A stretch of DNA of 64,000 nucleotides from NCBI RefSeq assembly GCF_014633365.1, contig NC_068343.1, forward strand, positions 26,877,307 to 26,941,306, written 5' to 3'. The position numbers and the translations under genes are program-made. The notes beneath the pieces were generated by a model, which searched no databases, was not told the DNA's origin, and saw only the letters and a list, made by a program, of their open reading frames with translations. This document shows positions 34,211-45,576 of the stretch, one piece after another. Positions within the stretch are counted from its first letter, which is position 1. Every line of letters begins with the position of its first letter. The DNA is from Diospyros lotus (lineage: Eukaryota > Streptophyta > Magnoliopsida > Ericales > Ebenaceae).

Positions 34211-34817
34211 AAATCATATGCCCGGGCACGAGATAACAAATTCTTTGATGGTATGAGAAGAGGCAATGCAGCTGTGATGGACAGGATCACTTCACCTGAA
34301 TTTGAAGAAAAATTTACCACTGGAAATATTTCTCGATCAGCATCAGATGTTATTGTTACAGATATATCTGAGAAATATTCACCTGCTGACATTGTTGCAG
34401 AACCCCATCTTCGATCTCTATCTGAGAGATGGACAAACATATACGAAAATGCATCATTTCCATCCCCAAGTTTTCTGTTAGATTTGAGCACTGACTCTGG
34501 GGAAGGGAAAGGGTTAATACAAAGGTCCAGTTCTACAACTAGTCAAACAACTGAAGAATGCCAAATTTTAACTGTTCTGACAAGGCCAGTGATTGAAAGA
34601 ACATATAGCATGAACAAGAGACCAACAAATCTTTCCAGAGTTCCTCTTCCTCCATCTGCTGCTTCATTCTATAATGGGCACTCTCCCCAGATAGAAATTG
34701 TGGAAACATGCGAAAGCATCAGCCGGCTAAATCTATATCTTAAAGAAAGAAGGGATGATGTTAATGCAGGGGTTCCAGGAAAATTCCTGCACGCTGTTAT
34801 GGGGCAGGATCTCACTG
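34211..34817 (+). CDS. Unknown host gene, exon 2
   Basis: The exon is open for all 607 nt after the acceptor TTGCAG and ends at ACTG/GTAACT (donor at 34818). The encoded stretch begins KSYARARDNKFFDGMRRGNA and continues with EFEEKFTTGNISRSAS, LRSLSERWTNIYENASFPSP and RLNLYLKERRDDVNAGVPG. It is hydrophilic, Ser/Thr-rich, with no signal peptide or membrane segment. I do not recognise the family. Unlike everything around it, it has no stop, no repeat similarity and ordinary coding composition. The next exon must lie right of the window, because 34909-64000 is retrotransposon sequence. Confidence 0.65.
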
Positions 34818-34908
34818 GTAACTTACATATCTGAACTCTTGCATTTACTCAAGTTGAAAGAGATCCCTTATGTTTAACTCCCTTTCTTCTCCAGTTCTTT
34901 TGTTTGAA

Positions 34909-35213
34909 TGTTATCTTTCAGCATTGCGCTTGTCAAAATGCAATGCAACCTGTAGATCTTATGTAAAAAATGGCAGGAAAAAAATATTCAATCTTATTCC
35001 CCTTGAAGGGTTCAATGAAAATATATACAAGATAGTCTATCACAATAGGAAGCTTCCAAATCTAGATTTGAAAATCTATACAATTTAGGATACAACCAAA
35101 AACAAAAACATAATCTTCTAGAAGATATATCACACAACCATAGAAAGTAAGATCAATCAAGCAAGCATGTCATGTCCAAGAATATGGAACATATATCTCA
35201 TGTATTTTCAACA
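34909..35213 (-). repeat. 3' LTR of Copia-1
   Basis: The minus strand begins TGTTGAAAATACATGAG right after the polypurine tract. A TG on the plus strand at 34909 (TGTTATCTTTCAGC) gives the matching CA end and a 305-bp LTR. Its partner is outside the window, so the outer border and the 5-bp duplication (TTGAA expected) cannot be verified. A hairpin CTTCTAGAAG lies at 35116. Confidence 0.55.
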
Positions 35214-35220
35214 CTCCCCC

Positions 35221-35640
35221 TCAAGATTGTGAGTTAATGTCATGCATTCCAATTTTGCTTAGTAGTCTTTGACATACAGTTGCAGGTAGACCTTTTGTCA
35301 AAACATTTGCCAATTGATCACTTGAGGATGCAAATGGGGTGCAAATTAGGCCACTTTCCAATTTTTCTTTAATAAAATGCCTATCCACTTCCCCACATAG
35401 TGGGATAAAGGCTGGATATGTTGTTGTTGTTGTAAAATGCCTATCTACTTCAACATGCTTTGTTCGATCATGTTGAATTGGATTATGGGCGATGCTTATA
35501 GCCGATTTATTGTTATAGTAGAGTCTCATAGGGGCTGTCCAATTGGTCTTAAGGTCATCCAATAGTATCTTAAGCCACAATAATTCGCAGATCTCTAGAG
35601 CCATTGACCTGAACTCTGCTTCAGCAGTTGACCGAGCCAC
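35221..35640 (-). pseudogene. Copia-1 RNase H domain with in-frame LINE-tail insertion
   Basis: It contains ARSTAEAEFRSMALEICELL (catalytic Glu context), YYNNKSAISIAHNPIQHD and RTKHVEVDRHF, the usual end of copia pol. The stretch VDRHF occurs twice, because a 42-bp LINE tail plus an 18-bp target duplication inserted 20 codons in frame. The segment ends ...LPATVCQRLLSKIGMHDIN before the stop. The Asp at YYNNKSA, where SDN/CDN is usual, has become Asn, so one catalytic acid is lost. Confidence 0.8.
35392..35433 (+). mobile_element. 42-bp RTE LINE tail with 18-bp target duplication
   Basis: The insertion CCCACATAGTGGGATAAAGG...ATG(TTG)n is nearly identical to the last 43 bp of the LINE at 32708-32750. 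It is flanked by AAAATGCCTATCCACTTC (35374-35391) and AAAATGCCTATCTACTTC (35434-35451), 17 of 18 identical. This is a full retroposition event that kept only the extreme 3' end. Confidence 0.9.
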
Positions 35641-35646
35641 AACCTT

Positions 35647-37100
35647 TTACTTTTTACTTCTCCAAGTTACTAGATTACCCCCTAGGAATGTGCAATATCC
35701 TGATATAGACCTTCTATCCAGCATGGATGCTACATAATCAACATTTGTGTATGTTTCAGGTGACATGGTTTCTCCCGTTTTTAATAGAATACCTTTTCCG
35801 GGGGTTCCCTTTAAGTAGTGCAAGATCCTATATACTACTTTTAGGTGAGTTTCCTTTGGATTGTGCATGAATTGGCTGACCACACTCACTGCATAAGCAA
35901 TGTCCGGCCAAGTGTGTGCTAGGTAAATGAGCCTCCCTACTAGTCTTTGATAGGATCCTTTGTCTACCACACCATCCTCTGGGACCTCTCCTAACTGGTG
36001 ATTAGGTTCAATTGGGGTGTCAACTGCCTTGCTTCCAGCATTCCTGTTTTAGTGAGCAAATCAAGTATGTATTTCTGTCGTGAGATAAAAATCCCCTCCT
36101 TAGAATGAGTCACTTCTATTCCCAAGAAATACTTTAATCTGCCCAACTCTTTAATTTCAAACTCTTTGATCAGACATTCTCTCACCATTTCCATGCCTTT
36201 TATATCATCACCAATGACTATAATGTCATTCACATAAACCAATAATGCTATCACTCCCCCTGTAGCTAAGTGATGTACAAACAAAGTATGATCTCCTTGA
36301 CTTTGTTTGTATCCCATACCAAGCATAACCTTTGTAAAGTGGCCAGACCAGGCTCCTAGCGACTATTTCAGTCCATAAAGAGCCTTCTTTAATCTGCACA
36401 CCACTTTTTCCTTAGTTTGTGGCCCAAAACCAGGTGGCAACTCCATGTAAATCTCCTTCTCTAGGTCACCATGCAAAAATGCATTTTTGATGTCAAACTG
36501 TTGCAGTGGCTAGCCTAAATTAGCAGCTAAGGATAATAGCACCCTTACCGTATTTAGTTTTGCAACTGGACCAAAAGTACCTAGATAGTCTACCCCATAA
36601 ATCCGTGTATATTCTTTAGTCACCAACCTTGCTTTGTACCTATCTAAGGACCCATCTGATTTGTACTTTATAGTGTATAGCCACTTACATCCCACCAGAT
36701 GTTTCCCTTTAGGCAAACAAACCAATTCCCAGGTTTGATTCTTCTCCAGGGTTTCCATCTTTGCCTCCATGGCATTCTTCCAATTTTGACTACCTATGGC
36801 TTCAAAAAAGGTTTTGGGAATAGGAATGGTGTCCAAGCTAGTGAGAAAAGCTCTAGGTGACAGTTTGGAATAGGTCATGAATAAATGTAGGGGATGTTTT
36901 GAGTAGGTCCTTGTTCCCTTTCTAAGGGCAATAGGAAGATCAAGACCACAATTAGGAGGTAGCTCATGCTTACTCGAATTAGGGTCAACATCAGGTATCA
37001 TAATTGATGTTTTAGGTTTAGTAGGAGAAATACCTGGTGAAATGTCAATAGGAAGAGAAAAATCAATAAGAAGACTTGAATTAGATGTTGTAACTTGCAT
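35647..37100 (-). pseudogene. Copia-1 reverse transcriptase, broken
   Basis: Read from 37100: LDTIPIPKTFFEAIGSQNW, LPKGKHLVGCKWLYTIKYKS and DGSLDRYKARLVTKEYT give the start of the RT domain. A stop near 36511 and others to about 36360 interrupt it. From 36326 comes GDHTLFVHHL, LLVYVNDIIVIGDD and LGRLKYFLGIEVTHSKEGI, then AHTWPDIAYAVSVVSQFMHN from 35970. The catalytic YVDD reads YVND, so the second metal-binding Asp pair is damaged. It is inactive. Confidence 0.82.
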
Positions 37101-37254
37101 AGGTGGAGGAACCAGTGCTTTTCTCCTCGAGTAAACCTACAGTGGACAAGAAGTAAGTGGTTGAGGCTTCCCTAGTATCATGCTTGATGAGTCCTTTGAG
37201 GTGACAGAAGGGTGAGAAGAAGAGGGCAGGTCAGGAAGGAACAAATCCCTATCC

Positions 37255-37990
37255 TTATCCTCTGGTACTATAGTCTCCTCTTGAGGATAAGTCTGAGCAA
37301 AGGTGTATCCTCAACAAAGGTAACACCGGCTGAAATAAAAAATTTCTTGGTAGGAGGGTGATAGCATTTATAACCTTTTTGAGTGGAAGAATACCCAATA
37401 AATACACACTTGAGGGCACGAGGATCAAGTTTGCCTTTATTAGGAGTATGGACATGAACAAAAGTGATACAACTGAACACTTTGGGTGTCAAACAGCCAG
37501 AGGCATGAAATTCAAGGAAGGTCTTGGTGAGGAGTTGAATTGGACTTTGGGAATCAAGACTTCGAGAGGGTAGCCTATTAATGAGGAATGTGTCTGTTAA
37601 GGTTGCTTCTCCCCAGTAATGTTTGGGAACATTATGGTGGAAGAGAAGAGCCCTAGTAACAGCTAAGAGATGGCCATTATTTCTCTAAACCACTCTATTT
37701 TGCTGAGGAGTATGAATGCAGGAAGATTCATGGATTATGCCTTTTTGTTGAAAGAAAACAGATAAGGATTGATTGAAGTAATCTTTAGCATTATTAGACC
37801 TGAACCTTTTTATTTCAATCCCAAACTGTGTTTTAATCATGTTGTAAAACATGAGAAAACAATGCCCACTTCAGATTTAGTTTTTAGTAAATACAACCAG
37901 ATCACTCGAGTACAGTCATCAACAAAAGAAATGAACCAACATGCCCCTAAGATGTTAGGAACAATAGAAGGACCCCATACATCACTGTGA
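37255..37990 (-). pseudogene. Copia-1 integrase fragment, broken
   Basis: From 37990 the minus strand reads the integrase core start (NSHSDVWGPS-like, then WFISFVDDCTRVIWLY). Degenerate core sequence with QQNRVV-like text follows near 37700. Beyond that is the post-core region LGILPLKKV / VFIGYSSTQKGYKCYHP (37492-37268), which marks the copia integrase C-terminal domain. It changes frame several times. The upstream zinc-binding part is missing because Copia-2 inserted at 37996. Confidence 0.75.
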
Positions 37991-37995
37991 ATTAG

Positions 37996-38287
37996 TGTCA
38001 GAAGAAGATAAAGATAAGGAAGAACAAATGGCCGAATGAATAAAGATCTAGGTCACAGAAAAAACCAAACTAAGAGATAAGAAAGAATAAGGATAAAGCA
38101 ACTTTGGAATATCCAAGTTCTTGCTAATCAAAATTTGTGAATAGATAGCTAAAAGTGTTCTAATCTATTCCTGTAAAATAGGAAAGATTTTAGGAGAATA
38201 TTTAGGAGTTTTTTGTATATAAGTCATCCTAGATCAATGAATCATTCACGGTGGAATGCTTTATAATTTTTCTACCTAATTCTTTCA
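37996..38287 (+). repeat. 5' LTR of Copia-2
   Basis: This 292-bp LTR starts TGTCAGAAGAAGATAAAG and ends TTCTTTCA directly before the PBS. A TATA-like GTATATAAGTC lies near 38214. By eye it differs from the first 136 bp of the 3' LTR (63865-64000) at about 15 positions, roughly 11 percent. Confidence 0.85.
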
Positions 38288-38299
38288 TGGTATCAGAGC
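38288..38299 (+). other. Primer binding site of Copia-2
   Basis: TGGTATCAGAGC is complementary to the 3' end of initiator methionine tRNA, the primer used by most plant copia elements, and directly abuts the LTR. Confidence 0.9.
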
Positions 38300-38361
38300 C
38301 ACATTTTTGTGGCATCCGATTACTTGTTTTGTACTTCATATAGGACTCCTAAGTTCTCGAT

Positions 38362-39748
38362 ATGGCTGAAAATCAATTAGCTAGTGAGACTTCCACCACT
38401 AATTCTCTTCCAATGGAGACTACTCAAGTTCCAATTGCTCCAACAACCCTTGATAGCCATTCTCTCCAGATCACTCTACACAAGCTGAATGGAACCAACT
38501 TTAGAGAATGGTCCCAATTAGTTCTACTAGTAGTTCGAGGAAAGGGAAAGATAGGCTATCTAGCAGGAGCAATTTCAAAACCTAGCCCTGAGTTAGTAGC
38601 CTATGGTGTATGAGAGGCAGAGAATGCCATTGTTATGGCCTGGTTGGTCAATTCCATGGAACCTAAGATTGGAAAGACCTATCTATTCTACAAGATAACC
38701 AGTGAAATCTGGAAAGGAGTCTAAGAGATCTACTCAGACCTTGAAAACACAACCCAATGTTCGCAAATTTGGTCAATCATTCGAACCACAAGGTAAGGTA
38801 CTAATTCAGTCATTGAATACTACAATACTTCAACTGAATTGTGGCGGTAGATGGACCTATTTTATGAGATGAGATGGGGGTGTTCTGAAGATGGAAGAAA
38901 ATATGATAAGATGGTAGAGAAAGAAAGAGTATTTGACTTTTTACATGGCCTAAACTCAGATCTCGATGAGGTAAGAGGCAGATTACTTGGGACTTCCATC
39001 TATGAGAGAAGCTTTTGCTGAAGTAAGACGAGAAGAGAGTAGGAAGAAAGTGATGTTTCCTGCATCAGGGCATTCAAACAATGAGGTATACCCTCAAACT
39101 TCAGCCCTGAATATTTCATGTATGAAATTACCTACCACAGTTAAAGGGAAGGACTAAAAGGATAAACAGTGGTGTGACCACTGAAATAAGCCCTATCATA
39201 CTAGGGAAACTTGCTGGAAGATCCATGGAAAATCAGCAAATTGGAAGCCAAGGAATCAACGGAAGGGAGGTCAATCTACATATATGGTAGAAGCTGAAAA
39301 AGGAAATCCAACTAATGTCACCTTAATAGCTGATCGATTGGAGCTTTTGCAACAACTACTAAGTCAAACTAAGGTGAATAAGGCCGAGAGTGTAGACAAC
39401 ACTAATCCGATGGTATCCTTGGCAAAACAAGGTAATACAAAATACTCTCTACTCTCTCAAAAGTTTTCTACAAGCTATTGGATCATAGACACGGGAACAT
39501 CAGATCACATGACAAGTTCTCTTCAGATTTTGTCTAATTATGAACTCTATGATACAACTTCCTTACCATTTTTATGGTCGATGATACAACTTCCTTAGCT
39601 TAAGGAAGGCTTAACCTTAAAATCAGTACTATATGTACTTGATTTGAAATGTAACCTGCTATCAGTAAGTAAATTAACCAAAGAGAGGGGTTGTTTGGTA
39701 ACATTTTTCAAATCTCATTGTGTTTTTCAGGACCTATCATTAGGGAAG
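38362..39748 (+). pseudogene. Copia-2 gag and protease region, broken
   Basis: ATG at 38362 opens gag (MAENQLASETSTTNS..., then LQITLHKLNGTNFREWSQLV). Stops occur from 38611 and at several later positions. The knuckle appears as WCDHCNKPYHTRETCWKIHG-like sequence near 39175. Protease is recognisable from ASYWIIDTGTSDHMTSS at about 39475 (catalytic DTG; the spelling of the first residues depends on frame), and the stretch ends at LSLGK where element X inserted. It is related to the gag of Copia-3 at 48219-49151. Confidence 0.8.
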
Positions 39749-40128
39749 TGTCATAACCTTTGGAGCAATAGAAGGGCAATATTGTAATAGGCTTATAATA
39801 GTTTGTTGTGAGATATTTGCAATTTGTTAACAGCACATGGGTGCTGTTATGATTTAGTTAGCAGTCAAATTTGCCTATAAAAAGGTTTACTGTAAGAGGA
39901 GGGGATTATGCTTGAATTGATAAACAAAGATCTCATTTCTCTTTCTAGAATTCTCTCCCAATCTCCCTCTCGTTTCTCTCTACTAGTCTCCCTTATTTCT
40001 ATCTAAATTCTTCCCCATTTCTATTTAATCTTCCCCTAATTCCCTCTGTTCTTGGATTTCTCTATCAGATCCTCGTTCTTCCTTAATCTCCCTTCATTTC
40101 TTCAGATCTAACTCTCTCAATTCCTCTC
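39749..40128 (+). repeat. 5' LTR of element X, first part
   Basis: It carries a TATA-like CCTATAAAAAGG at about 39872 and a CT-rich downstream half. It is cut after CTCAATTCCTCTC by Copia-3. The remaining 47 bp (TCCCCAATTACTTC...CATGACA) are at 49595-49641. Confidence 0.85.
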
Positions 40129-40527
40129 TGAACAAACCCTAATCAACCCTGGACTATAGCTTCTAGAAGAACCGAGTTGGAAAAAACAACCAAACTCATT
40201 AAATTGTATTCATGCTAGACAACCTATTTATACAGATTTATTGTATGTTGCTAACCCTATTTTACAAGAGATAGAATCCTAACTAAACTTAATTATGTTA
40301 AAGATATACAACTACCTAAAGATAGGTTAACTAGAGTACATTATCTTTATTATTTGTTGCATATTATCTCTTATAATATCAGCTCCTATAATTTCTCCTA
40401 TTATCTAAGAGCTCTTCTTCAATCTTCCTTATCCTTATCTTCAGCTAGCTCCATGTGGCCATGTCTCTTCCATAAGCTATCTTTATCATAAGATAGCTTG
40501 TTATCTCATTATCTCGGATTTCCAACA
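40129..40527 (-). repeat. 3' LTR of Copia-3
   Basis: It begins TGAACAAACCC and ends GATTTCCAACA. The minus-strand polypurine tract GAGGGGGG immediately right of it (40528-40536) marks this as the 3' LTR. A minus-strand TATA-like TATAAATAGG lies near 40226-40236. Confidence 0.9.
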
Positions 40528-40534
40528 CCCCCCC

Positions 40535-40927
40535 TCAAGCTAGTGAATAGATATCTCTCATTTCCAGCTTGCTAATCAGCGTCTCAAACTCTGGTCTTGA
40601 CATTGCCTTCGTAAGGATATCTGCTTCTTGAGTTTCTGTAGGAATGTAGGTCAATTTAATTCCTCCTTCTTCAATTTCCCTTTGTATGAAGCTCCTATTG
40701 ATCCAAACATGTTTCATCCTGTTATGCTGTATAGGATTATTGATGATACTTATGTCTGATTTGCTATCACTGTAAAGGTATGTTGGAAATTTTAGGGGCA
40801 TTCTCATGTCTTCCATCAGTCTCACTAGCCAAATAAGCTCACAAATACCCTGGGTAATTGCCCTAAACTCTGCCTCTGCACTGCTTCGTGCTACCACTGT
40901 CTGTTTCTTACTCCTCCATGTTACCAA
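40535..40927 (-). pseudogene. Copia-3 RNase H domain
   Basis: The open frame holds WRSKKQTVVARSSAEAEFRA (catalytic Glu), YLYSDSKSDISIINNPIQHN (catalytic Asp) and a C-terminal ADILTKAMSRPEFETLISKL. It lacks obvious breaks internally, but a stop near 40928 separates it from RT. RNase H removes template RNA in intact elements. Confidence 0.82.
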
Positions 40928-40933
40928 ATTTCC

Positions 40934-41840
40934 CTATAGTTTGGTGCAAAAACTTGAGGTTGATCGGCTATCAATCACAGACCCTGCCCAATCTGCATCA
41001 GCAAAGCATTCAGCCCCTCGTTCATTATTCTTCTTGAACAATAACCCTTTTCCTGGTGTCCCCTTTAGGTATCTCAAAATATGATATGCTTCCTCTAAAT
41101 GTTGTTGAGTTGGTGAGTGCATAAACTGGCTCACGATGCTCACTGCATAGGTAATATCAGGATGAGTGAGAGAGAGATAAATCAGTCTTTCAACTAGCCT
41201 TTGATACCTTTCTTTATCAACTGCAGGATTATCATCTTTTACAAGATACTTCCAATTTCTTTCTAAAGGTGCGTACCTTGGTTTGCAACCTAGCATACCT
41301 GTATCCTTAAGGAGATCCAAGGTGTACTTTCTTGCGAAATCAGGATACCTTCCTTGCTTCTGGCCACTTCCATTCCCAAGAAATATTTCATAGTTCCAAG
41401 ATCTTTAACTTCAAATTCTTCCTTTAACCTCTGTTTGAGTGCTGCAATTTCCTGAGTGTTGTCACCTGTGATGATAATATCATCTACATACACAATGAGG
41501 ATGCACCTCTTTCCATTTGAACACTTAGTAAAGGGAGTATGATCTGCTTCTCCCTGTGTATACCCAAACTTAGTGAGTGTAGTGCTGAATTTCTTGAACC
41601 ATGCCCTTGGAGATTGCTTTAGCCCATAGAGAGATTTTTGTAACTTACATACCTTGCCAACTTTCCTTTTTTCAAATCCAAGTGGAATCCTCATGTATAT
41701 CTCTTCTTCTAATTCCCCATTGAGAAAAGCATTTTTTATATCAAGCTGAAACAATTCCCAATCAAGATTTACAGAAATAGATAGTAATACTCTTATGGAA
41801 TTTAATTTAGCTATAGGGGCAAATGTTTCTTCGTAATCTA
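40934..41840 (-). pseudogene. Copia-3 reverse transcriptase, second part
   Basis: It starts after a stop near 41852. FQLDIKNAFLNGELEEEIYM (41754) is followed by VCKLQKSLYGLKQSPRAWF, the catalytic LIVYVDDIIITGDN and LGTMKYFLGMEVARSKEGI. A frameshift near 41310-41330 leads to LVERLIYLSLTHPDITYAVS. The YVDD motif is intact. The frameshift and stops make the protein non-functional. Confidence 0.85.
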
Positions 41841-41850
41841 TCCCATAGGT

Positions 41851-43140
41851 TTAAGAGTATCCTTGGGCCACTAACCTTGCCTTATACCTGTCCATGCTTC
41901 CATCTAATTTGTATTTGATAGCGAACACCCATTTGCAGCCTACAATCTTCTTATCTTTGGGAATTTCAACCATATCCCATGTGTGATTTTCAACCAGGGC
42001 TTTCATTTCTTCTTTAACAGCTTCCTTCCACTTTGGGTCTTTTAGGGCCTCGTAAATATTTCGAGGTACCGTCACCTCATCAACAGTCGTGGTGAATGCC
42101 TTGAATTGTGAGGATAATTTGGAGTATGACATGTAATTTGAGATGGGGTACTTTACGCATGACCTTATCCCTTTCCGGATAGTAATGGGAATGTCTAGAT
42201 CATTGTGACTTGTGGTATTCCCCTCAATTGTTGGACCTTTCTCTAGTTCTAACGATTGGCCGAGTTGAGGATTAGGATTTTTGGGTCTTCTTGAATAAAC
42301 TTTTATGCCTTTTTCTTCTATGGCCTTTTCTAGGCAGACTTCCCCTCCAGAATCAGTCACCATTGGCTCAGCTTGTTGATGGGCAGGCAAACTAGAAGAG
42401 TCAATGTTGGCTGATTCAATAGGAACAAATTGTGCGTGATGAGCGACATGAAGGTTAGGATTTTGACACAAAGGAGGGAAGAGATGTGAGATTGTGGGAT
42501 CCCAATGAGTTTCTTCTCTTTGTACCAAGTCATTGGAATAGTGGAACTCATTCTCAACAAATGTCACATCACAAGAAACAAAGAATTTTTGTGATAGGGG
42601 ACAATAACATTTGTAGCCTTTTTGGGTAGGGGAATAGCCAACAAATATGCATTTAAGGGCTTTTGGGTCAAGTTTGTGATGACGAGGGGTGTTTTGATGG
42701 ACATACACGGTGCAACCAAAAACTTTGGGTGGAAGAAAGTTTCTGATGCGGACATGAGGGTAGAAGGATACTAGATGATTCAAGGGAGTTTGGTAGTTTA
42801 GGACCTTGGATGGCAGCCTATTGATTAAATAAGAGGCTGTGAGGACTGCTTCTCCCCAATACCCATTTGGAGTAGAACTAGTAAACATTAGAGATCTAGC
42901 CACTTCAGGTAGATGGGGATTTTTCTTCTTAGCTATCCCATTTTGTTGAGGTGTATAGGAGCAAGTGTTTTGATGAAAAATCCCATGAGTGGTAAGGTAT
43001 TGGGTTAAGGGGTGAGAAAAATATTCCCGGCCATTATCAGTCCTAAGAATGCAAATGGAGGATTGAAACATGTTCTGAATCAATTTATGGAAACTTTGAA
43101 AAATGGTATTGACTTCAAATTTTTCTTTCATCAGATACAC
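41851..43140 (-). pseudogene. Copia-3 integrase core to RT start
   Basis: A 429-residue open stretch covers the second catalytic Asp (LRTDNGREYFS) and the third-acid region QQNGIAKKKNPHLPEVARSL. It continues with VFGCTVYVHQNTPRHHKL, CIFVGYSPTQKGYKCYCPLS and, after a low-complexity linker, the RT start KKIVGCKWVFAIKYKLDGSM. The usual catalytic Glu in N-G-x-x-E-R-K-N is replaced by Lys, so this integrase is inactive. Confidence 0.87.
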
Positions 43141-43193
43141 CTAGCACACCCTTGTATGATTGTTGATGAAAGTGACAAACCATCGGGCACTAG

Positions 43194-43535
43194 TCAAGTT
43201 TGAAATTCTTGTTGGGCCCCAAATATCACTATGTCACTATGAATTAGGTAAAATGGTTTAGAAGGAGTATATGGATGAGATTGAGAAGTGCTGTGTGTTT
43301 GCTTGGCAAGGATGCATTTATCACATTGAAGAACTAAACTCTCTTTATTGAAAAATAAATCTGGGTACAAACGTTTCAGATATGAAAAATTGGGGTGGCC
43401 AAGCCTTCTATGCCATAACAAGTTATTAGAATTAGAAGTAACCGAAAGAGAGAGACTATGAGTGAACTGATCAAGGGAAGCCTTATTTTCTGAAAGCCAA
43501 TAGAGCACATCCTTTTCCTCAGTACTGCCAATCAT
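43194..43535 (-). pseudogene. Copia-3 integrase zinc-binding domain
   Basis: LLWHRRLGHPNFSYLKRLYP then VLQCDKCILAKQTH gives the HHCC zinc domain, followed by FYLIHSDIV with the first catalytic Asp. The frame breaks right after it (near 43200), where a GPTR-like text continues in another frame. Confidence 0.82.
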
Positions 43536-43614
43536 CTTCCTTTAGGACTGGTCCTGAAAAATACAATGAGAGGGTAGAAAGGTTACAATGCAATCCATAT
43601 CTTGAGTAAGCTTG

Positions 43615-43806
43615 CTAGCATATAACATGTTGCACTTTAAATTTGGAACATATAAAACCTGTTTTCAGTTTTAAACCACCAATACTTATATTTTCTTCCC
43701 CCATAACAACAGAGGTGTTACCATCAGCCAACAACACTGTTAACTCCTTGTCCCTTGGTTGCCAATGAGATTGAAATTGCTGAAAAATTTCGGCTGATCT
43801 TGTCAT
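43615..43806 (-). pseudogene. Copia-3 protease, C-terminal part (left of element Z)
   Basis: The frame continues the protease after the Z insertion: HMTRSAEIFQQFQ, KELTVLLADGNTSVVMG and LKLKTGFICSKFKVQHVI. The first part, with the active site, is at 47998-48183. The insertion splits the codon after DTGAS. Confidence 0.8.
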
Positions 43807-43818
43807 ATGGTTAGAGGC

Positions 43819-44159
43819 TGTCAGGCTCGAATCTGGGGATAGGTTTCCTTCCGTAAATTTGGAAGGAAGTGATATAGGCGGGAAGGATTGAGAGGGAGAG
43901 ATAGAGAGAAATTAAGAAATAGAACGGGAGAAGAGTGAATTAAGAAATGAGAGGGAAAGGAATTTGTGGTATAATCCTCACATAATTCCCCATCCTCCAC
44001 CTTCTAGTATTTATAGGGAAGATACATGTTAGCGCAATAGTTAGATATTGCCCATGCGTGCGCCTGGCACTTCAGGAATTTGAATTATTCCTTTACTGAT
44101 TTATTATATCAATGCCACTATTTGACTCTAATTACAATCACACCCTCGGTCCATGACAA
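43819..44159 (-). repeat. 3' LTR of element Z
   Basis: It begins TGTCAGGCTCG and ends TCCATGACA. By eye it differs from the other LTR at about 23 of 341 positions, nearly all transitions. A minus-strand TATA-like CTATAAATAC lies near 44008-44017. Confidence 0.9.
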
Positions 44160-44194
44160 TTTCCCCCCTTAAAACATTTATTGTCCCTAAGAAA

Positions 44195-45351
44195 TTATAG
44201 GAGGCTGGTCACTTTGGGAAACTGTTGCAGGAGGTCAGGGAGATACTCCCACGTGGTGTTGTCTAGATGTAGACGAGACCATTGCACAAGTACTTGAGTC
44301 AACGGAACAGTGTTGTTGTAGATCACTCGTTTGTCAAGCACTGCCAAGGGTTCACCCTCTCTTCTATGGCTTCAAGTGGTACTAGCAGTGTTCTACTGGC
44401 TACCTCTGTCGGTCCAATAGACTTCTTCAGAAGAGAAACGTGGAAGACTAGGTGAAGTCCCACTCCCTCAGGCAGCTGTAGATGGTAAGCCACAGGTCCC
44501 ACCTTAGCTAGAATTTTGAATGGCCCATAGAACTTAGGGCCGAGCTTAGATATTGGGCCTTTACAGAACATGTGCTGTTGGAATCTTCTAACCTTCAGAT
44601 AAACCTCCTCTCCTTCTTCAAATTGCCTTTCTGTTCGATGTTTATCCGCCAGCTGTTTCATTCTTTGACTGGCTAGGGCCAATTCCTGCTTGATGGTTAG
44701 TAGAGCTTCCTGTCGGTCCTTTAGATATAAGTCACCTGACGTTTCTGTGGGAGAGTAGTGCATCACAATCGGAATGATGGGGGCCAGATAACCAAACAGA
44801 GCCTCGAAAGGGGTTCTTTTTTGTGCTGTATGATAGTTGGTGTTATACCACCATTGGGCCAGTGCTACCCACCTACTCCATCTTCTGGGTTTGGAGATAC
44901 ACAGGCATCTAAGATATGTCTCGAGACATTGATTGACCCTCTCCGTCTGCCCGTCAGTCTCCGGATGATATGCTGAAGAGAGGTGCAGCTTGACTCCCAC
45001 TTCTTAGAATAAGGTCTTCCAGAATTGGCTGGTAAAGATCTTGTCACGATCAGACACTACCGCCTTAGGTAAGCCATGAATTTTAAAGACTGTATCCATC
45101 AGCTTTCTAGCTACTTCAGTAGCTGTGAACGGATGAGCCAATGTGAGGAAATGGCTGAATTTGGTCAGTTTGTCCACCACCACCAGTAGAGTGTCCGCCC
45201 CTTCAGATTTTGGTAATCCCTCGACAAAATCCATTGAGATCAATTCCCAAGCTTGGGACGGTATTTCCAACGGTTGTAGGAGGCTCGGATATGGTATTTG
45301 CTCATGTTTGCACCTTTGACATGTAGTGCATGCCATGACAAATCGGGTCAC
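44195..45351 (-). pseudogene. Element Z integrase with C-terminal chromodomain-like tail
   Basis: From 45351: FVMACTTCQRCKHEQIPYP (end of zinc domain), WELISMDFVEGLPKSEGADT (first Asp) and VVSDRDKIFTSQFWKTLF (second Asp). A stop at about 45003 follows, then HLSSAYHPETDGQTERVNQC (catalytic Glu), VYLKVRRFQQHMF, KLGPKFYGPFKILAKVGPVA and LHLVFHVSLLKKS. After another stop near 44323 the frame reads LTQVLVQWSRLHLDNTTWEY up to TAA 44197-44195, which matches the degenerate chromodomain of plant chromoviruses. In intact elements this targets integration. Confidence 0.88.
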
Positions 45352-45576
45352 GTCTTTTTTTAATCCTTTCCAGTAGAAGAGTTGTCTGACCTGTTGGTAG
45401 GTTACATTGAGTCCGGAGTGGCCACCAATGGGGGAGTCATGCAGGCTCTGGAGAATCTTCTATTTCAACTGGTTGTCATCCCCAATAACCACTCTGTTTT
45501 GGAACCTCAATAGTCCCCCTTTTAACTAATAGTTCGGGTCAGAAGTTGTCTTTACTGCGACTTTAGTGAGTAAATC

